Made by a program: the position numbers and the translations under genes. From an uncultured Alphaproteobacteria bacterium (GTDB taxonomy: Bacteria > Pseudomonadota > Alphaproteobacteria > HIMB59 > GCA-002718135): DNA of 64,000 bases. Shown in pieces: positions 46,414 to 56,191 of the stretch. The notes under the pieces are model-generated. The model was not told the DNA's origin. It searched no databases and saw only the letters and a list, made by a program, of their open reading frames with translations. The DNA lies in assembly GCA_902613275.1 (NCBI GenBank), contig CACMGM010000004.1:1-64000 (forward strand). The letters run 5' to 3'. The number at the start of each line of letters is the position of its first letter. Position 1 is the first letter of the stretch.

Positions 46414-47352
46414 ATGACTCAAATTAAACCTCTATCTAGTATGGAAACTCCTCGCTTTGCTGATGTTGCTACTTTTTTTCGTTTACCTGTTGTGAAAGAT
46501 TTAAATAAATTAGACTACTGTATTGCGGGTGTACCATGGGATGGTGGAACTACTAATAGACCTGGAGCTAGACATGGTCCTAGAGAAATCAGAAATGCAT
46601 CATCACTTGTAAGACTTTATCACCCAGTTTCACTTAAGAGTCCTTATGATAAATTTAATATAGCAGATATTGGTGATTGTCCTGTGAACCCAGCAGATTT
46701 AGAAGATAGTTTAAATAAAATAGAAAAATTTTACTCTAATATTTATAATTCCAAAACAATTCCATTATCAATTGGAGGTGATCATTTAATTAGTCTTCCA
46801 ATTCTTAGAGGTATTGCGAAAGAAAAACCTTTAGGTTTATTTCAGTTTGATTCTCATTCTGATACTTGGGATACCTATTTTGGAGGATTTAAATATACGC
46901 ATGGTACACCATTTAGAAGAGCTATAGAAGAAAATCTGATAGATCCAAAAAAATATGTAATCCTTGGTATTCGTGGAGCCTTATATGATCCTGAAGATTT
47001 GATTTGGGCTAGAGAACAAGGTGTAACTATTATTACTATAGATGATTATTATGAAATGGGATTTAATAAATGTGTTGAAAAAATTTATGAAGTTCTAGCT
47101 AATACAGATACTTATTTTACATTTGATATTGATGGAATAGACCCAACTTTTGCACCAGGCACTGGAACTCCAGAAGTAGGAGGCTTTAATGTGAGAGAGG
47201 CACAAACTATTATAAGGGCACTAAAAAAAATTAATTTTGTAGGTGGTGATGTAGTAGAAGTTTCCCCTCCATTCGATGTTAATAATATGACTTCTTTAGT
47301 TGGAGCAACAATTGCATTTGAAATGCTTTGTACAATGACAAAGGCAAATTAA
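46414..47352 (+). CDS. agmatinase/ureohydrolase family enzyme
   Basis: This 312-residue arginase-superfamily enzyme has the full set of manganese ligands: the GGDH histidine, FDSHSDTWD (Asp, His, Asp) and DIDGIDPTFAPGTGTPE (two Asp). Members split agmatine, guanidinobutyrate or guanidinopropionate into urea and an amine or amino acid. The N-terminal GVPWDGGTTNRPGARHGPREIR suits the agmatinase/guanidinobutyrase branch. The precise guanidino substrate is not determined by these motifs. It is divergent from the peroxiredoxin gene and shares its stop (TTAA) with KDPG aldolase. Confidence 0.9.
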   Translation: MTQIKPLSSMETPRFADVATFFRLPVVKDLNKLDYCIAGVPWDGGTTNRPGARHGPREIRNASSLVRLYHPVSLKSPYDKFNIADIGDCPVNPADLEDSLNKIEKFYSNIYNSKTIPLSIGGDHLISLPILRGIAKEKPLGLFQFDSHSDTWDTYFGGFKYTHGTPFRRAIEENLIDPKKYVILGIRGALYDPEDLIWAREQGVTIITIDDYYEMGFNKCVEKIYEVLANTDTYFTFDIDGIDPTFAPGTGTPEVGGFNVREAQTIIRALKKINFVGGDVVEVSPPFDVNNMTSLVGATIAFEMLCTMTKAN

Positions 47353-47909
47353 AGTTCTTCAAAATTAGAAGTTCCAACACATAATACATTTTCCAAATTA
47401 AGATATTTATCAATATTATCTTTATTGACTCCCCCTGTTGGTATGAATTTTATATTCCTTAAAATACTTTTAATAGATTGTAATTTTTTATCCTCTCCAT
47501 TTAAATTAGCTGGGAAAAATTTAATTATTTCATAACCTTTTTTATTAAGATGTATAAACTCACTAACTGTTTCAGCTCCAGGAATATATGATAAATTATT
47601 AATTTCTAAAATCTCATCAACAATTCCAGGAGAAACAAAAAAGTGAAAATTATGATCTTGACCCTTAATAAAATCTTCTTTTGTTAAAACTGAGCCTAAC
47701 CCAAATTTATGTTTGGTAAAATGTTTTTTCAATTCTAGCGCTATATCAAAAGATTGATTTTCTCTCAGTGTTATTTCAATATATCGAATAGCTCTATTCA
47801 TCTCTAAATATTTGCTTAAGCGATCAATATCATTGCTTAAAGTTGTAGTATTAAGAATTGGTAAAATTTTTTGTTCTTTTAGATTTAATTGTAATTCGCT
47901 ATTTAACAT
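47349..47909 (-). CDS. eda: KDPG/KHG aldolase family
   Basis: This 186-residue class I aldolase splits 2-keto-3-deoxy-6-phosphogluconate to pyruvate and glyceraldehyde 3-phosphate. The Schiff-base lysine is in IIKFFPANL near residue 131 and the general-base glutamate in YIEITLREN near residue 45; GLGSVLTKED and PTGGVNKDNID fit the barrel. It is the last gene of the fucose operon and overlaps kdgK by 11 bases when started at the ATG at 47907-47909, so the pair handles KDG jointly. Cleavage of related deoxy-keto acids is possible. Confidence 0.9.
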   Translation of the reverse strand: MLNSELQLNLKEQKILPILNTTTLSNDIDRLSKYLEMNRAIRYIEITLRENQSFDIALELKKHFTKHKFGLGSVLTKEDFIKGQDHNFHFFVSPGIVDEILEINNLSYIPGAETVSEFIHLNKKGYEIIKFFPANLNGEDKKLQSIKSILRNIKFIPTGGVNKDNIDKYLNLENVLCVGTSNFEEL

Positions 47910-48795
47910 CAACTATTGCTCCTTTTTGCATGATTATCTTTGAACCCAGAAGACTGGCTTCTTTTAGAGCTAAAGCTGGATCATTATGAATAATAAAATT
48001 TGATACGTAGGCAGCATTAAATCCATCTCCAGCTCCTGAAGTATCTACTACTTTTCTAATAAATTTATTTCTTATTGTATATTTTTTTTTATTTTGAATT
48101 GCGTAAGTTAATTTAGCATTTTTTCTAAATATACCATGATCTATTTTGTATTTATTTATTAATTTTTCAAAATTTTTTAAACTATTATCTTTTTTCCAAA
48201 ATTTTAGATCTTCACCTGACACAAAACAAATATCAACAAAGTTTAAAATAGAATGCAAAAAATTGTTTAAATTTTTTTTAGTCCACCGATTAATTCTAAT
48301 ATTAAAATCAAATATAATTTTTACTTTTTTATTTTTTAATAATTTTAACAAATCAACAAAAAGGCTTATTTTTGATGGATCAATAATAGAAAGTGTAATT
48401 CCAGAAAAATAGATATAATCAAAATTCTTCAAATTTTTAAATAATGAAACAAAATCTATCTTATTAAAATAATTTTTTGCTGCGCTATTATCTCTCCAAT
48501 AAAAAAATTTTTTTTCTCCATTATTTTTGTTCTTAATTAAATATAAACCAATTTCATAACTATTAATTTGCTTGATTAATTTTGTTGAAATTTTTTTAGA
48601 ATTTATAAATTCCAAAACTGATCTATTTAAACTAGTTTTACCAATAGCTGTAAGAAAAGAGACATCAAAATATTTTTTGTCAATATAGTTACAAAAATTT
48701 AGCGTATCACCAGCAAATGATTGCTGAAAAATGTTATTATTAGTATTGGCAATTTCAATCATACATTCACCAACTGAGCAAATTTTTGTTTTCAT
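47899..48795 (-). CDS. kdgK: PfkB family sugar kinase, 2-keto-3-deoxygluconate kinase-like
   Basis: This 298-residue ribokinase-fold enzyme starts with the characteristic VGECMIEIAN, then FAGDTLNFCNYI. The catalytic VVDTSGAGDGFNAAYVSNF lies near residue 254, with the aspartate base in GAGDG. The position right before eda supports phosphorylation of 2-keto-3-deoxygluconate at O6. The sequence is lysine- and asparagine-rich and more AT-rich than the binding-protein genes of the same operon. 2-keto-3-deoxy-L-fuconate lacks the 6-hydroxyl and could not be a normal substrate. Confidence 0.87.
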   Translation of the reverse strand: MKTKICSVGECMIEIANTNNNIFQQSFAGDTLNFCNYIDKKYFDVSFLTAIGKTSLNRSVLEFINSKKISTKLIKQINSYEIGLYLIKNKNNGEKKFFYWRDNSAAKNYFNKIDFVSLFKNLKNFDYIYFSGITLSIIDPSKISLFVDLLKLLKNKKVKIIFDFNIRINRWTKKNLNNFLHSILNFVDICFVSGEDLKFWKKDNSLKNFEKLINKYKIDHGIFRKNAKLTYAIQNKKKYTIRNKFIRKVVDTSGAGDGFNAAYVSNFIIHNDPALALKEASLLGSKIIMQKGAIVDVK

Positions 48796-48803
48796 AATTA
48801 ACT

Positions 48804-49127
48804 TTAGTCGTGATGAAAAACTTCTTCCATACTAGACCACCATTCTCCTTTTTTTCTATTATGGTCTGGAATTTGACATGGTCCACAAACACTCCACCAC
48901 TCTTGAACTTTAGGGTTTGAAGCCATTAGCTTGTTATCTCTATCAAGATTGTCTCCATGATATTCAACATATCCAAAAAGAGTATTTTTATGCAAATATA
49001 TAGAATAATTCTTAAAATTAAGTTCTGTTAAATTTTCTAAGACTTCAGGCCAAACATTTGCATGAAGTTTTTTATATTCTTCTATTTTTTCCTCTTTAAT
49101 TCCAAGAGTCATACCTAATCTAATCAT
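48804..49127 (-). CDS. L-rhamnose mutarotase family protein (probable L-fucose mutarotase)
   Basis: This 107-residue protein of the RhaM/DUF718 family has GMTLGIKEEKIEEYKKLHANVWPEVLENL, NYSIYLHKNTLFGYVEYHG, VQEWWSVCG and the C-terminal EEVFHHD. Family members interconvert the alpha and beta anomers of rhamnose or fucose. Because it lies one base after the fucosidase gene, L-fucose is the likely substrate. Catalytic histidine is probably the one in LHANVWPE. Confidence 0.87.
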   Translation of the reverse strand: MIRLGMTLGIKEEKIEEYKKLHANVWPEVLENLTELNFKNYSIYLHKNTLFGYVEYHGDNLDRDNKLMASNPKVQEWWSVCGPCQIPDHNRKKGEWWSSMEEVFHHD

Positions 49128-50588
49128 TTATAAATATTCCTTTCTTGTTATTTTAAAACTGTATGCATGCTCGCATGGTTTATTATCTGGTCTCGTTATA
49201 TGAAGTCCATTTTTGGTATGTTTCCATTCTACTTTGTCAGCGCTTCCTAATAATTCTACCCTTTCAATTTCATTATCAAAAAGTTTATATATACTTTCTA
49301 TCGTAAAATCTTTGCTAGGCCATCCTAATGCAGTTGCATACAAAAAATTATCTTTTGTAGTGAAACGAAAATCTTTAGCAGTATAAATTAGTTTTGCTCG
49401 GTTATCTGAAAAAGGTCCTGCATGATTCATTTTAGTTGGGCCTTCTCCATATTGATCCCATGTTTCTGTTTCAAATATTGCTTCTCCATTTACATCAAGC
49501 CAATTTCCAATACCTTCTAAAAGATTTTTATCTTCTTCTGGAATTGTTCCATCAGGTTTTGGCCCAATATTTAAGAGCATGTATCCATTTTTACTAACAT
49601 TATCTATTAAGTAGTGAACTAAATCTGTCGTAGTTTTATATTTTGAATTCTTCATATAAGCCCAAGCACTTCCATCGTGAACTGTGGTATCAGTAATCCA
49701 ATCATAGTGAGTTAATTCTGACTCTCTTCCTAGTTCAAGATCTAATAATCCAGAGCCGGGAGGAAGATCATGCCATTTATAAGATACGACTACTTCATTA
49801 CTCCACTCAGTTTCTTTGTTATAATAATATGAAAGAAAATCTTTTTTATACTTTTCGTGAATAAATCTAATTCCAAAGTCAAACCATACATAGTCTGGTT
49901 TATAATTATCTACTACTTCTTTTAACCTATTTAACCATCTTTCATGAAAAGCTTTACTAGGCTTGTCTTGATGTTCATTTTTTCTACCCCAATGATCAGG
50001 ATATACAGCCTGATTTCCTATTAAATCTAAATTGTGAAGTTCACCATATAAACTTTCATATTCCTTTTTTGATGTATCAAAATCATTATTCCAGTGAGGG
50101 AAAAAAAACCAGTTTTCAGCATGATGCATTGCTACCATATATTTCATCCCTTTATTTCTAATTGCTTTTTCAAGTTCTCCAACAATATCTCTTTTTGGCC
50201 CCATCTTGGATGCACACCATTCGGTATCAGAACAATTCCACATTGGAAAACCATCATGATGCTCTGCTACTGGTCCAGCAAATTTTGCTCCAGATCGATA
50301 ATACAAATCTGCCCACTCTTCTGCATTAAATTTTTCAGCAGTAAACATTGATATAAAATCTTTGTATCCAAATTTAGATGGATGACCATAATGTTTACAA
50401 TGATAATCAAACTGAGGACTAGGTGGTCTATACATCCAATAAGGATACCACGTTACATTAGGTCCTGCAGCTGGAACAGAATAGATTCCCCAATGAGCAT
50501 AGATACCAAACTTTGCTTTTTTAAACCAATTTGGTGTTTGATGTTGTTTTATTGATGACCAAGTTGACTCAAAATTGTTTTGTTTCAT
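49128..50588 (-). CDS. alpha-L-fucosidase, GH29, without signal peptide
   Basis: This 486-residue glycoside hydrolase family 29 enzyme begins its catalytic domain near residue 22 with FKKAKFGIYAHWGIYSVPA. VAEHHDGFPMWNCSDTEW and MGPKRDIVGEL follow, then DYVWFDFGIRF with the likely nucleophile Asp237. A C-terminal beta domain starts near residue 400. No signal peptide or membrane anchor is present, so it should act in the cytoplasm on imported fucosides. It releases L-fucose for the neighbouring enzymes. It lies between the fuconolactonase and mutarotase genes. Confidence 0.93.
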   Translation of the reverse strand: MKQNNFESTWSSIKQHQTPNWFKKAKFGIYAHWGIYSVPAAGPNVTWYPYWMYRPPSPQFDYHCKHYGHPSKFGYKDFISMFTAEKFNAEEWADLYYRSGAKFAGPVAEHHDGFPMWNCSDTEWCASKMGPKRDIVGELEKAIRNKGMKYMVAMHHAENWFFFPHWNNDFDTSKKEYESLYGELHNLDLIGNQAVYPDHWGRKNEHQDKPSKAFHERWLNRLKEVVDNYKPDYVWFDFGIRFIHEKYKKDFLSYYYNKETEWSNEVVVSYKWHDLPPGSGLLDLELGRESELTHYDWITDTTVHDGSAWAYMKNSKYKTTTDLVHYLIDNVSKNGYMLLNIGPKPDGTIPEEDKNLLEGIGNWLDVNGEAIFETETWDQYGEGPTKMNHAGPFSDNRAKLIYTAKDFRFTTKDNFLYATALGWPSKDFTIESIYKLFDNEIERVELLGSADKVEWKHTKNGLHITRPDNKPCEHAYSFKITRKEYL

Positions 50589-50619
50589 AACTTAATAAAA
50601 TTTAAATTTATATAATCTT

Positions 50620-51444
50620 TTAAAGACTATAGAATTGAGTTGCATTTTGAGAAAATATTTTATTTTTTTCATCTTCAGAAAAAGAATTGCAATAATTCAT
50701 TGCTAAATCAAACCAATTTGAATAGTTATCTGCCATTGTTAAAACAGGCCAATCACTTCCCCACATTAATTTATCGGATCCAAAAGTATTAAGAATAAAA
50801 TCAATATAAGGATCAAGCTGTTCTTTTGTATAATCTGGACCAACTTCAGTGAGAATTCCAGAGAATTTACAATAAACATTACTTACATTTGATAGTTCAG
50901 TCATATCTTTTTTCCATTGGTCAATTTCAGACTTGGTAATCACGGGTTTAGCAATATGATCAATAACTATAGGGAGGAAATCATATTTTTTAACAAATTG
51001 AATAAGATGTTGAAGATGATTTGGTCGAACTAAAGCATCAAAAGTTAAATTTTTTGTATTTAAATAATTTATATTTTCTTTTAGGCGATCATTTAACATC
51101 CAAGCATCATCTTGAATATCATGTATCATAGGTCTAAAACCTTTTAAAAATTTATTCTCACAAAGTTTATCAATGTCATCTTTAGCATTGTTACCATCTA
51201 AATCAACCCAACCCACAACACCTGCAATAAATTCATATTTAGATGCTAAACTTAATGTAAATTCTGTTTCAGCAAAAGTGTCAGCAGCTTGGACAATTAC
51301 TGTTTTAGTAATATTTTTTTGTTTTATAAGTGGCTCAAGATCTTCTGGAAAAAAATCTTTATACAAAACTTTCATATCTGGAGTCATCCATGAATAATCT
51401 CCTCTTGAAAGTTTCCAAAAATGTTGATGACTATCTACGTACAT
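50620..51444 (-). CDS. amidohydrolase family, probable L-fuconolactonase
   Basis: This 274-residue Amidohydrolase_2-type enzyme carries the metal-binding YVDSHQHFWKLSRGDYSWM (His6, His8), IDHIAKP and the late WGSDWPV (near residue 229). The group includes lactonases that open L-fucono-1,5-lactone or related sugar lactones. The operon place, right after fuconate dehydratase (adjacent, no gap), supports L-fuconolactone hydrolysis to L-fuconate. Specificity is inferred from context. Confidence 0.87.
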   Translation of the reverse strand: MYVDSHQHFWKLSRGDYSWMTPDMKVLYKDFFPEDLEPLIKQKNITKTVIVQAADTFAETEFTLSLASKYEFIAGVVGWVDLDGNNAKDDIDKLCENKFLKGFRPMIHDIQDDAWMLNDRLKENINYLNTKNLTFDALVRPNHLQHLIQFVKKYDFLPIVIDHIAKPVITKSEIDQWKKDMTELSNVSNVYCKFSGILTEVGPDYTKEQLDPYIDFILNTFGSDKLMWGSDWPVLTMADNYSNWFDLAMNYCNSFSEDEKNKIFSQNATQFYSL

Positions 51445-52731
51445 TTATTTCCAATATGTTCCATTATTATAATCGAATTCATCAAGAGAACTATCCTTTA
51501 TTTTTACAGAATATCCGGGATTTGTAGGGGTTACATATCCACCATCTTTTATTATTGCTGGATTTACAAAATGTTCAGAGCAACTTTCAGCATATTCACT
51601 TAATAATAAATCGTGATTGGATATTATAAACTTATTAATTAGATTTAAATGTTGAACATATTCACATAAACCAACACCACCAGCGTGAGGAATGACTGGG
51701 GTATTAAATTTACTTGCTATTAAAAGAACAGGTAAAATTTCATTAATACTTGCAATTCTACAGCTATCAATTTGACAATAATCTAAAGATTTATTTTCTA
51801 TAAATTGTTTAAACATAACTTTATTTTGTATCATTTCTCCAGTTGCAAGGTTGACATCTGGATGTGCATCTTTAATTTTTTTAAATCCTAAAACATCATC
51901 AGGATTAGTTGGTTCTTCATAAAATAAAATATCGAATTGTTTTAATTTTCCAATATTTTCAATAGTCTCATTGACACTCCATATTTGATTGGAATCTACC
52001 ATCAATTTATTTTCATTACCTATTAATTCTCTTACTAATTTACAGCGATGAATATCCCTCTCTATATCTTGCCCAACTTTCATTTTAAAATGAGTCCAGC
52101 TCTTTGATAAATTTTCTTCGACTAGCCTTTTCATTTTTTCATCTGAATATCCTAGCCATCCTGCTGCTGTTGTATATGCTGGAAAAATAGTGGAATTTAA
52201 ATCATCTAAATTTGAAGGTAAATTTGTTTTTTTCTGATTAATTATTTTAGCCGCTTCATCTTTAGTGATGACATCATCAATATAAGAAAAAGAAAGTTTA
52301 TCTAATAAATCTCTTGTTTCTAATTCTATTATGTATCTCCATAATGGCTTTTTATGAAATTTAGAAATTAAATCCCATATTGCATTAAAAAAAGCTGCTG
52401 CTGCAAGATGTGTAACACCTTTTTGTGGTCCTACCCAACGCAATTGACTGTGGTTTGTAATTCTTTCCCATATTGATGCAATATCCTTTTCTATTTCCTG
52501 AATATCTTTTCCAATTATAAATTCTTTAAAATATTCTATAACTGTACAACAAAGATCATTACCCTTTCCAATTGTAAAAGTTAAACCAATACCATTTAAA
52601 TCTTCTTGATCTGTGAATATTGTCACGTAGGTTGCAGAGTAATCACAATCAACATGAACTGCATCAGTTCCCAAATTATCTTTTGAAGTTGGAAAACGAA
52701 TATCCTGAGTTTTAACATCAATTATTTTCAT
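51445..52731 (-). CDS. L-fuconate dehydratase (enolase superfamily)
   Basis: This 428-residue enolase-superfamily enzyme dehydrates L-fuconate to 2-keto-3-deoxy-L-fuconate. The base pair KMKVG (lysine near residue 217) and the metal ligands LMVDSNQIW (Asp), FYEEPTNPDD (Glu) and ATGEMIQN (Glu) are in place. PHAGGVGLCEYVQH holds the catalytic histidine and is a hallmark of fuconate dehydratases. The N-terminal DVKTQDIRFPTS fits too. I start at the ATG at 52729-52731, an ATGA overlap with the AKR gene. It is complete. Confidence 0.92.
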   Translation of the reverse strand: MKIIDVKTQDIRFPTSKDNLGTDAVHVDCDYSATYVTIFTDQEDLNGIGLTFTIGKGNDLCCTVIEYFKEFIIGKDIQEIEKDIASIWERITNHSQLRWVGPQKGVTHLAAAAFFNAIWDLISKFHKKPLWRYIIELETRDLLDKLSFSYIDDVITKDEAAKIINQKKTNLPSNLDDLNSTIFPAYTTAAGWLGYSDEKMKRLVEENLSKSWTHFKMKVGQDIERDIHRCKLVRELIGNENKLMVDSNQIWSVNETIENIGKLKQFDILFYEEPTNPDDVLGFKKIKDAHPDVNLATGEMIQNKVMFKQFIENKSLDYCQIDSCRIASINEILPVLLIASKFNTPVIPHAGGVGLCEYVQHLNLINKFIISNHDLLLSEYAESCSEHFVNPAIIKDGGYVTPTNPGYSVKIKDSSLDEFDYNNGTYWK

Positions 52732-53729
52732 ATTGGACATCTTTCATCAATTAGTTTTTCATTAACTAAATCTTTCCACAAATCTTCAGGTATAGGAAAA
52801 TTTAAAAAACCTAAGTTTTGTTCTACTTGATCAAACCTGTCCATTCCGAGTATCATAGAAGTAACAAGTTCATTTTTATAACAAAATTGGATAGATGCTG
52901 CAGGAACAGGTACTTCATATTTCTTACAAATATCTGCTATTTTTAAGTATCGTTGTTTAACTTCTTCTGGAATTTTATCATAAAAATAAGTAATGTTTTC
53001 ACCTACGCCTTTGGCTAAAATTCCTGAATTAAAAATTCCTGCAAGAATTATTCCAATATTATTTTTTTCAGCAATTGGAAAAAAATCGTTTAAAGCATTT
53101 TGATCTAATAATGAATATCTCCCAGCTAATACCATGCAGTCAAAATCTCCAGCATTTGCAAATCTTGCACATATATCAGAGTCATTTACTCCAACTCCAA
53201 TAGCCTTAATAACTTTTTCTTCTTTTAGTTTTTGAACAGCTTTGTATGCTCCGTCCATTGCTAATTTAAAATAATGATCAACCTCGTCACCAAAATTAAA
53301 TCGATCTACATCATGTATTAAACAAATATCTACTTTTGAAACAGCTAATCTTAATAATGATTGCTCAAATGATCTCATAACTCCATCATAAGAGTAGTCT
53401 AAATTTGGAGAAAAATTTAAACTGCCTGCAAACCTTCCTCTGTCTATATTTTCCTTTTTAGCTGGAGTAAGATACCTGCCAACTTTAGTTGATAAAAAGT
53501 AACTTTCTTCATCTACTGTTTTTAAGAAATTTCCTAACCTATGTTCACTGAGACCATAGCCATAAAGAGGAGATGTGTCATAAATATTAATGCCAGCTTC
53601 ATACGTTTTTTCTAAAATATTATAACAACTTCGTTCATCTAAACTTTCAAACAAATTTCCTAAGGGGGCACCTCCAAAACCAATAGCAGTAAGATTTATA
53701 TTTGTTTTTCCTAGTTGTCTTTTATTCAT
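52728..53729 (-). CDS. aldo/keto reductase, probable L-fucose dehydrogenase
   Basis: This 333-residue aldo/keto reductase has the AKR tetrad: aspartate and tyrosine in IYDTSPLYGYGLSEHRLG, lysine in FLSTKVGRYL and histidine in CLIHDVDRF. It resembles the L-fucose/D-threo-aldose 1-dehydrogenase and pyridoxal 4-dehydrogenase branch. With the adjacent lactonase and dehydratase it most likely oxidises L-fucose to its lactone with NAD(P)+. It overlaps the ATPase gene by eight bases and the dehydratase gene by four. Confidence 0.87.
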   Translation of the reverse strand: MNKRQLGKTNINLTAIGFGGAPLGNLFESLDERSCYNILEKTYEAGINIYDTSPLYGYGLSEHRLGNFLKTVDEESYFLSTKVGRYLTPAKKENIDRGRFAGSLNFSPNLDYSYDGVMRSFEQSLLRLAVSKVDICLIHDVDRFNFGDEVDHYFKLAMDGAYKAVQKLKEEKVIKAIGVGVNDSDICARFANAGDFDCMVLAGRYSLLDQNALNDFFPIAEKNNIGIILAGIFNSGILAKGVGENITYFYDKIPEEVKQRYLKIADICKKYEVPVPAASIQFCYKNELVTSMILGMDRFDQVEQNLGFLNFPIPEDLWKDLVNEKLIDERCPI

Positions 53730-55230
53730 GGATATTCCCCATAATTGAAGAACTCATTTGTTCATAATTGTGATTGTTAATAGTTTCCCCAACAACTTTA
53801 AAATCTTTCATTGTAATAATTCGATCAGCAAGACTAATCATTTCAGGCATATCACTTGTTATCAAAATAATAGAAGTACCTTTTAATGATAGTTCAATAA
53901 TTAATTCATGAAGGTAAGATTTTGTTTTTATATCAATACCAACTGTAGGTTCATCAATAAATAATATATCAGTTCCTGAAGCAAGCCATTTAGCTACACT
54001 AATTTTTTGCTGATTACCTCCAGATAAATTAGAAACGATTTGTTGATATGAAGGAGTTTTAACTTCTAGTTGTTTTACATAAGGATCTACTTTATTGTAG
54101 ACTATTTGATCATTTAAAAATGAAAGTATTTTTTTAAGATTTGACCAAACTGTTATTCCAGCATTAGACAAAACGTCATGCATCAGAATTAATCCTTCTT
54201 TTTTTCTGTCTTCACTTATGTATCCAATTTTAAATTTTTCTAATGCATCTTTTGGAGATTTGATTTTTATTTCTTTATTATTAAGGAAAATTTGACCGGA
54301 ATTTATTTTTTCTAAACCTAAAACACATTTTAAAAGTTCTGTTCTGCCAGCTCCGACTAATCCATATAAACCAAGAATTTCACCTCTTTTAAGATTTAAG
54401 TTGATATCCTTATGACCTAAATCTGTGTTTATAGATTGTAAATTCAATAAATTTTGATCATCAAAATTCACTTCTTTTTTTGAGTTAATTATTTGCTCAT
54501 CCCTACCAATCATTAATTTTACTAATTGTTGTCTATTAAGATTTGTGATTTGTTCTGACTCACATGCATTTTTTCCATCTCTTAAAACAGTAACTTCATC
54601 ACAGATCTCAAAAACTTCTTCAAGTTTATGACTTACAAAAACAATACTTACATCTTGTTCAGCAACTAATCTCTTAAGTAATATAAATAAGTTTTTTGTA
54701 TCCTGAGGAGATAATGATGAAGTTGGCTCATCTAATAATAATATTTTAGATTCCAACGAAAGAGCTTTTGCTATTTCACATAATTGCATTTTTGCTACAG
54801 TTAAATCTGAAACTATTGTGTTTGGATCTATGTCTAATTCCATAATATCAAGCCATTTTTTTGACTCTTTTGCTACTGCGTTATAATCTATTAATCCTAA
54901 GTTATTTTTAGGTAGATTAGTTAACATTAAATTTTCACCAACTGAGAATCTTCTAATAAGATTTCTTTCTTGGTGAACAACTGAAATTCCTGAATTCATT
55001 GCTTCATTAGGTGAATTAAAAGATTGTACTTTATTATTCAAAAATAGTTCACCTTCATTTTGATTATAAACACCTGTAATTATTTTAATTAATGTAGATT
55101 TACCTGCTCCATTTTCACCAAGTAAAGCATGGATTGATTTTTTTTTAAGTCTAAAGTTTGCATTATCTAATGCTTTAACACCAGGAAAATTTTTGGTAAT
55201 TTTTTTAAGTTCGAGTATATGATCACTCAT
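53722..55230 (-). CDS. sugar ABC transporter, tandem ATPase (RbsA/XylG/MglA type)
   Basis: This 502-residue protein has two ABC domains in the sugar-import arrangement. The first has the Walker A GENGAGKST (near residue 38) and LLLDEPTSSLSPQD; its signature region is altered (VAKMQLCEIAKAL), as is usual in this family. The second has the degenerate GLVGAGRTELL and a normal signature LSGGNQQKISVAKWL. It drives the pair of permeases encoded upstream. By operon context the sugar is L-fucose or a fucoside. Confidence 0.94.
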   Translation of the reverse strand: MSDHILELKKITKNFPGVKALDNANFRLKKKSIHALLGENGAGKSTLIKIITGVYNQNEGELFLNNKVQSFNSPNEAMNSGISVVHQERNLIRRFSVGENLMLTNLPKNNLGLIDYNAVAKESKKWLDIMELDIDPNTIVSDLTVAKMQLCEIAKALSLESKILLLDEPTSSLSPQDTKNLFILLKRLVAEQDVSIVFVSHKLEEVFEICDEVTVLRDGKNACESEQITNLNRQQLVKLMIGRDEQIINSKKEVNFDDQNLLNLQSINTDLGHKDINLNLKRGEILGLYGLVGAGRTELLKCVLGLEKINSGQIFLNNKEIKIKSPKDALEKFKIGYISEDRKKEGLILMHDVLSNAGITVWSNLKKILSFLNDQIVYNKVDPYVKQLEVKTPSYQQIVSNLSGGNQQKISVAKWLASGTDILFIDEPTVGIDIKTKSYLHELIIELSLKGTSIILITSDMPEMISLADRIITMKDFKVVGETINNHNYEQMSSSIMGNIHE

Positions 55231-56191
55231 AAGAAAACACCTTTGTTCTTCTTTCTTCTCTATACTCTCTATATCTATTTATAAAGACAGCTAATAAAAT
55301 CATAAAACCTAAAAATATCTGCACAAAAAAAGGATCAATTTTAAAAATTACTAAAGCTTGTGAAATTATTGAAACTAGGATGACTCCAAAAGCAGTAGCT
55401 ATAACATCAACTTTTCCACCTGCTAAAATTGCACCTCCAATAACAGGAGCAGCAAAAGATGGTAATAACCATGAATCACCAATATTAGGAGTTCCAAGTT
55501 GTAATCGACAAACTACTAACATACCACCTATCGCAGCTAATAGTCCTGAAATAACGTGAGCATAAATAACAATTTTTGTTGAAGATATTCCTATTAGCTC
55601 AGATGATTGAACATTATTTCCATAAGCTAACATATATCTGCCAAGTGATGTTCTATTCATTAAAATCCACATCAAAATTGTTATAATTATTGGAATTATT
55701 ACTAAATATGGAATAGGTCCAAGGATTTTAGCATTTCCAAAAAATTTAACAGCATCAGGAATTTCATAAAAAGGTTGTGCTTCTGTTATACCTAAATTCA
55801 TTCCTTTAAAAATATAGAGTGTTGCTAGTGTAATAATAAAAGCAGAAATACCTGATTTAACAGTTATATATCCATTAATAAAACCACAAGCTAATCCTAT
55901 TAATAGTCCAATTAACATAGCAGGTAATATAGACATGGAATAAACCTCCATTAAACCAGTGAAGGAAATAGCAACTAAGCCACCAATAGCTCCAACAGAT
56001 AAATTCATTTGACCAATAGCAATTATTATCATCTGAGACATGGCAACAACTAGCATAAGACTTACACTCAGCATTAATACATATAAATTAAATGGAGAAA
56101 TAAATGCTGGCTTAAAAAATGAAATTAAAATTGAACCAAGTATTATAACTAAGCCAAGTCCAAACCAATCTTTTTTAAGTAGATTACTCAT
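55223..56191 (-). CDS. sugar ABC transporter permease 2
   Basis: This 322-residue RbsC-type permease has about eight to ten helices, with the family motifs IIAIGQMNLSVGAIGGLVA, GLACGFINGYITVKSGISAFIITLAT and FAAPVIGGAILAGGKVDVIATAFG. It differs from the first permease by sequence, so the channel is likely a heterodimer. It overlaps the first permease gene by four bases (ATGA) and the ATPase gene by eight bases. Confidence 0.93.
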   Translation of the reverse strand: MSNLLKKDWFGLGLVIILGSILISFFKPAFISPFNLYVLMLSVSLMLVVAMSQMIIIAIGQMNLSVGAIGGLVAISFTGLMEVYSMSILPAMLIGLLIGLACGFINGYITVKSGISAFIITLATLYIFKGMNLGITEAQPFYEIPDAVKFFGNAKILGPIPYLVIIPIIITILMWILMNRTSLGRYMLAYGNNVQSSELIGISSTKIVIYAHVISGLLAAIGGMLVVCRLQLGTPNIGDSWLLPSFAAPVIGGAILAGGKVDVIATAFGVILVSIISQALVIFKIDPFFVQIFLGFMILLAVFINRYREYREERRTKVFSYE

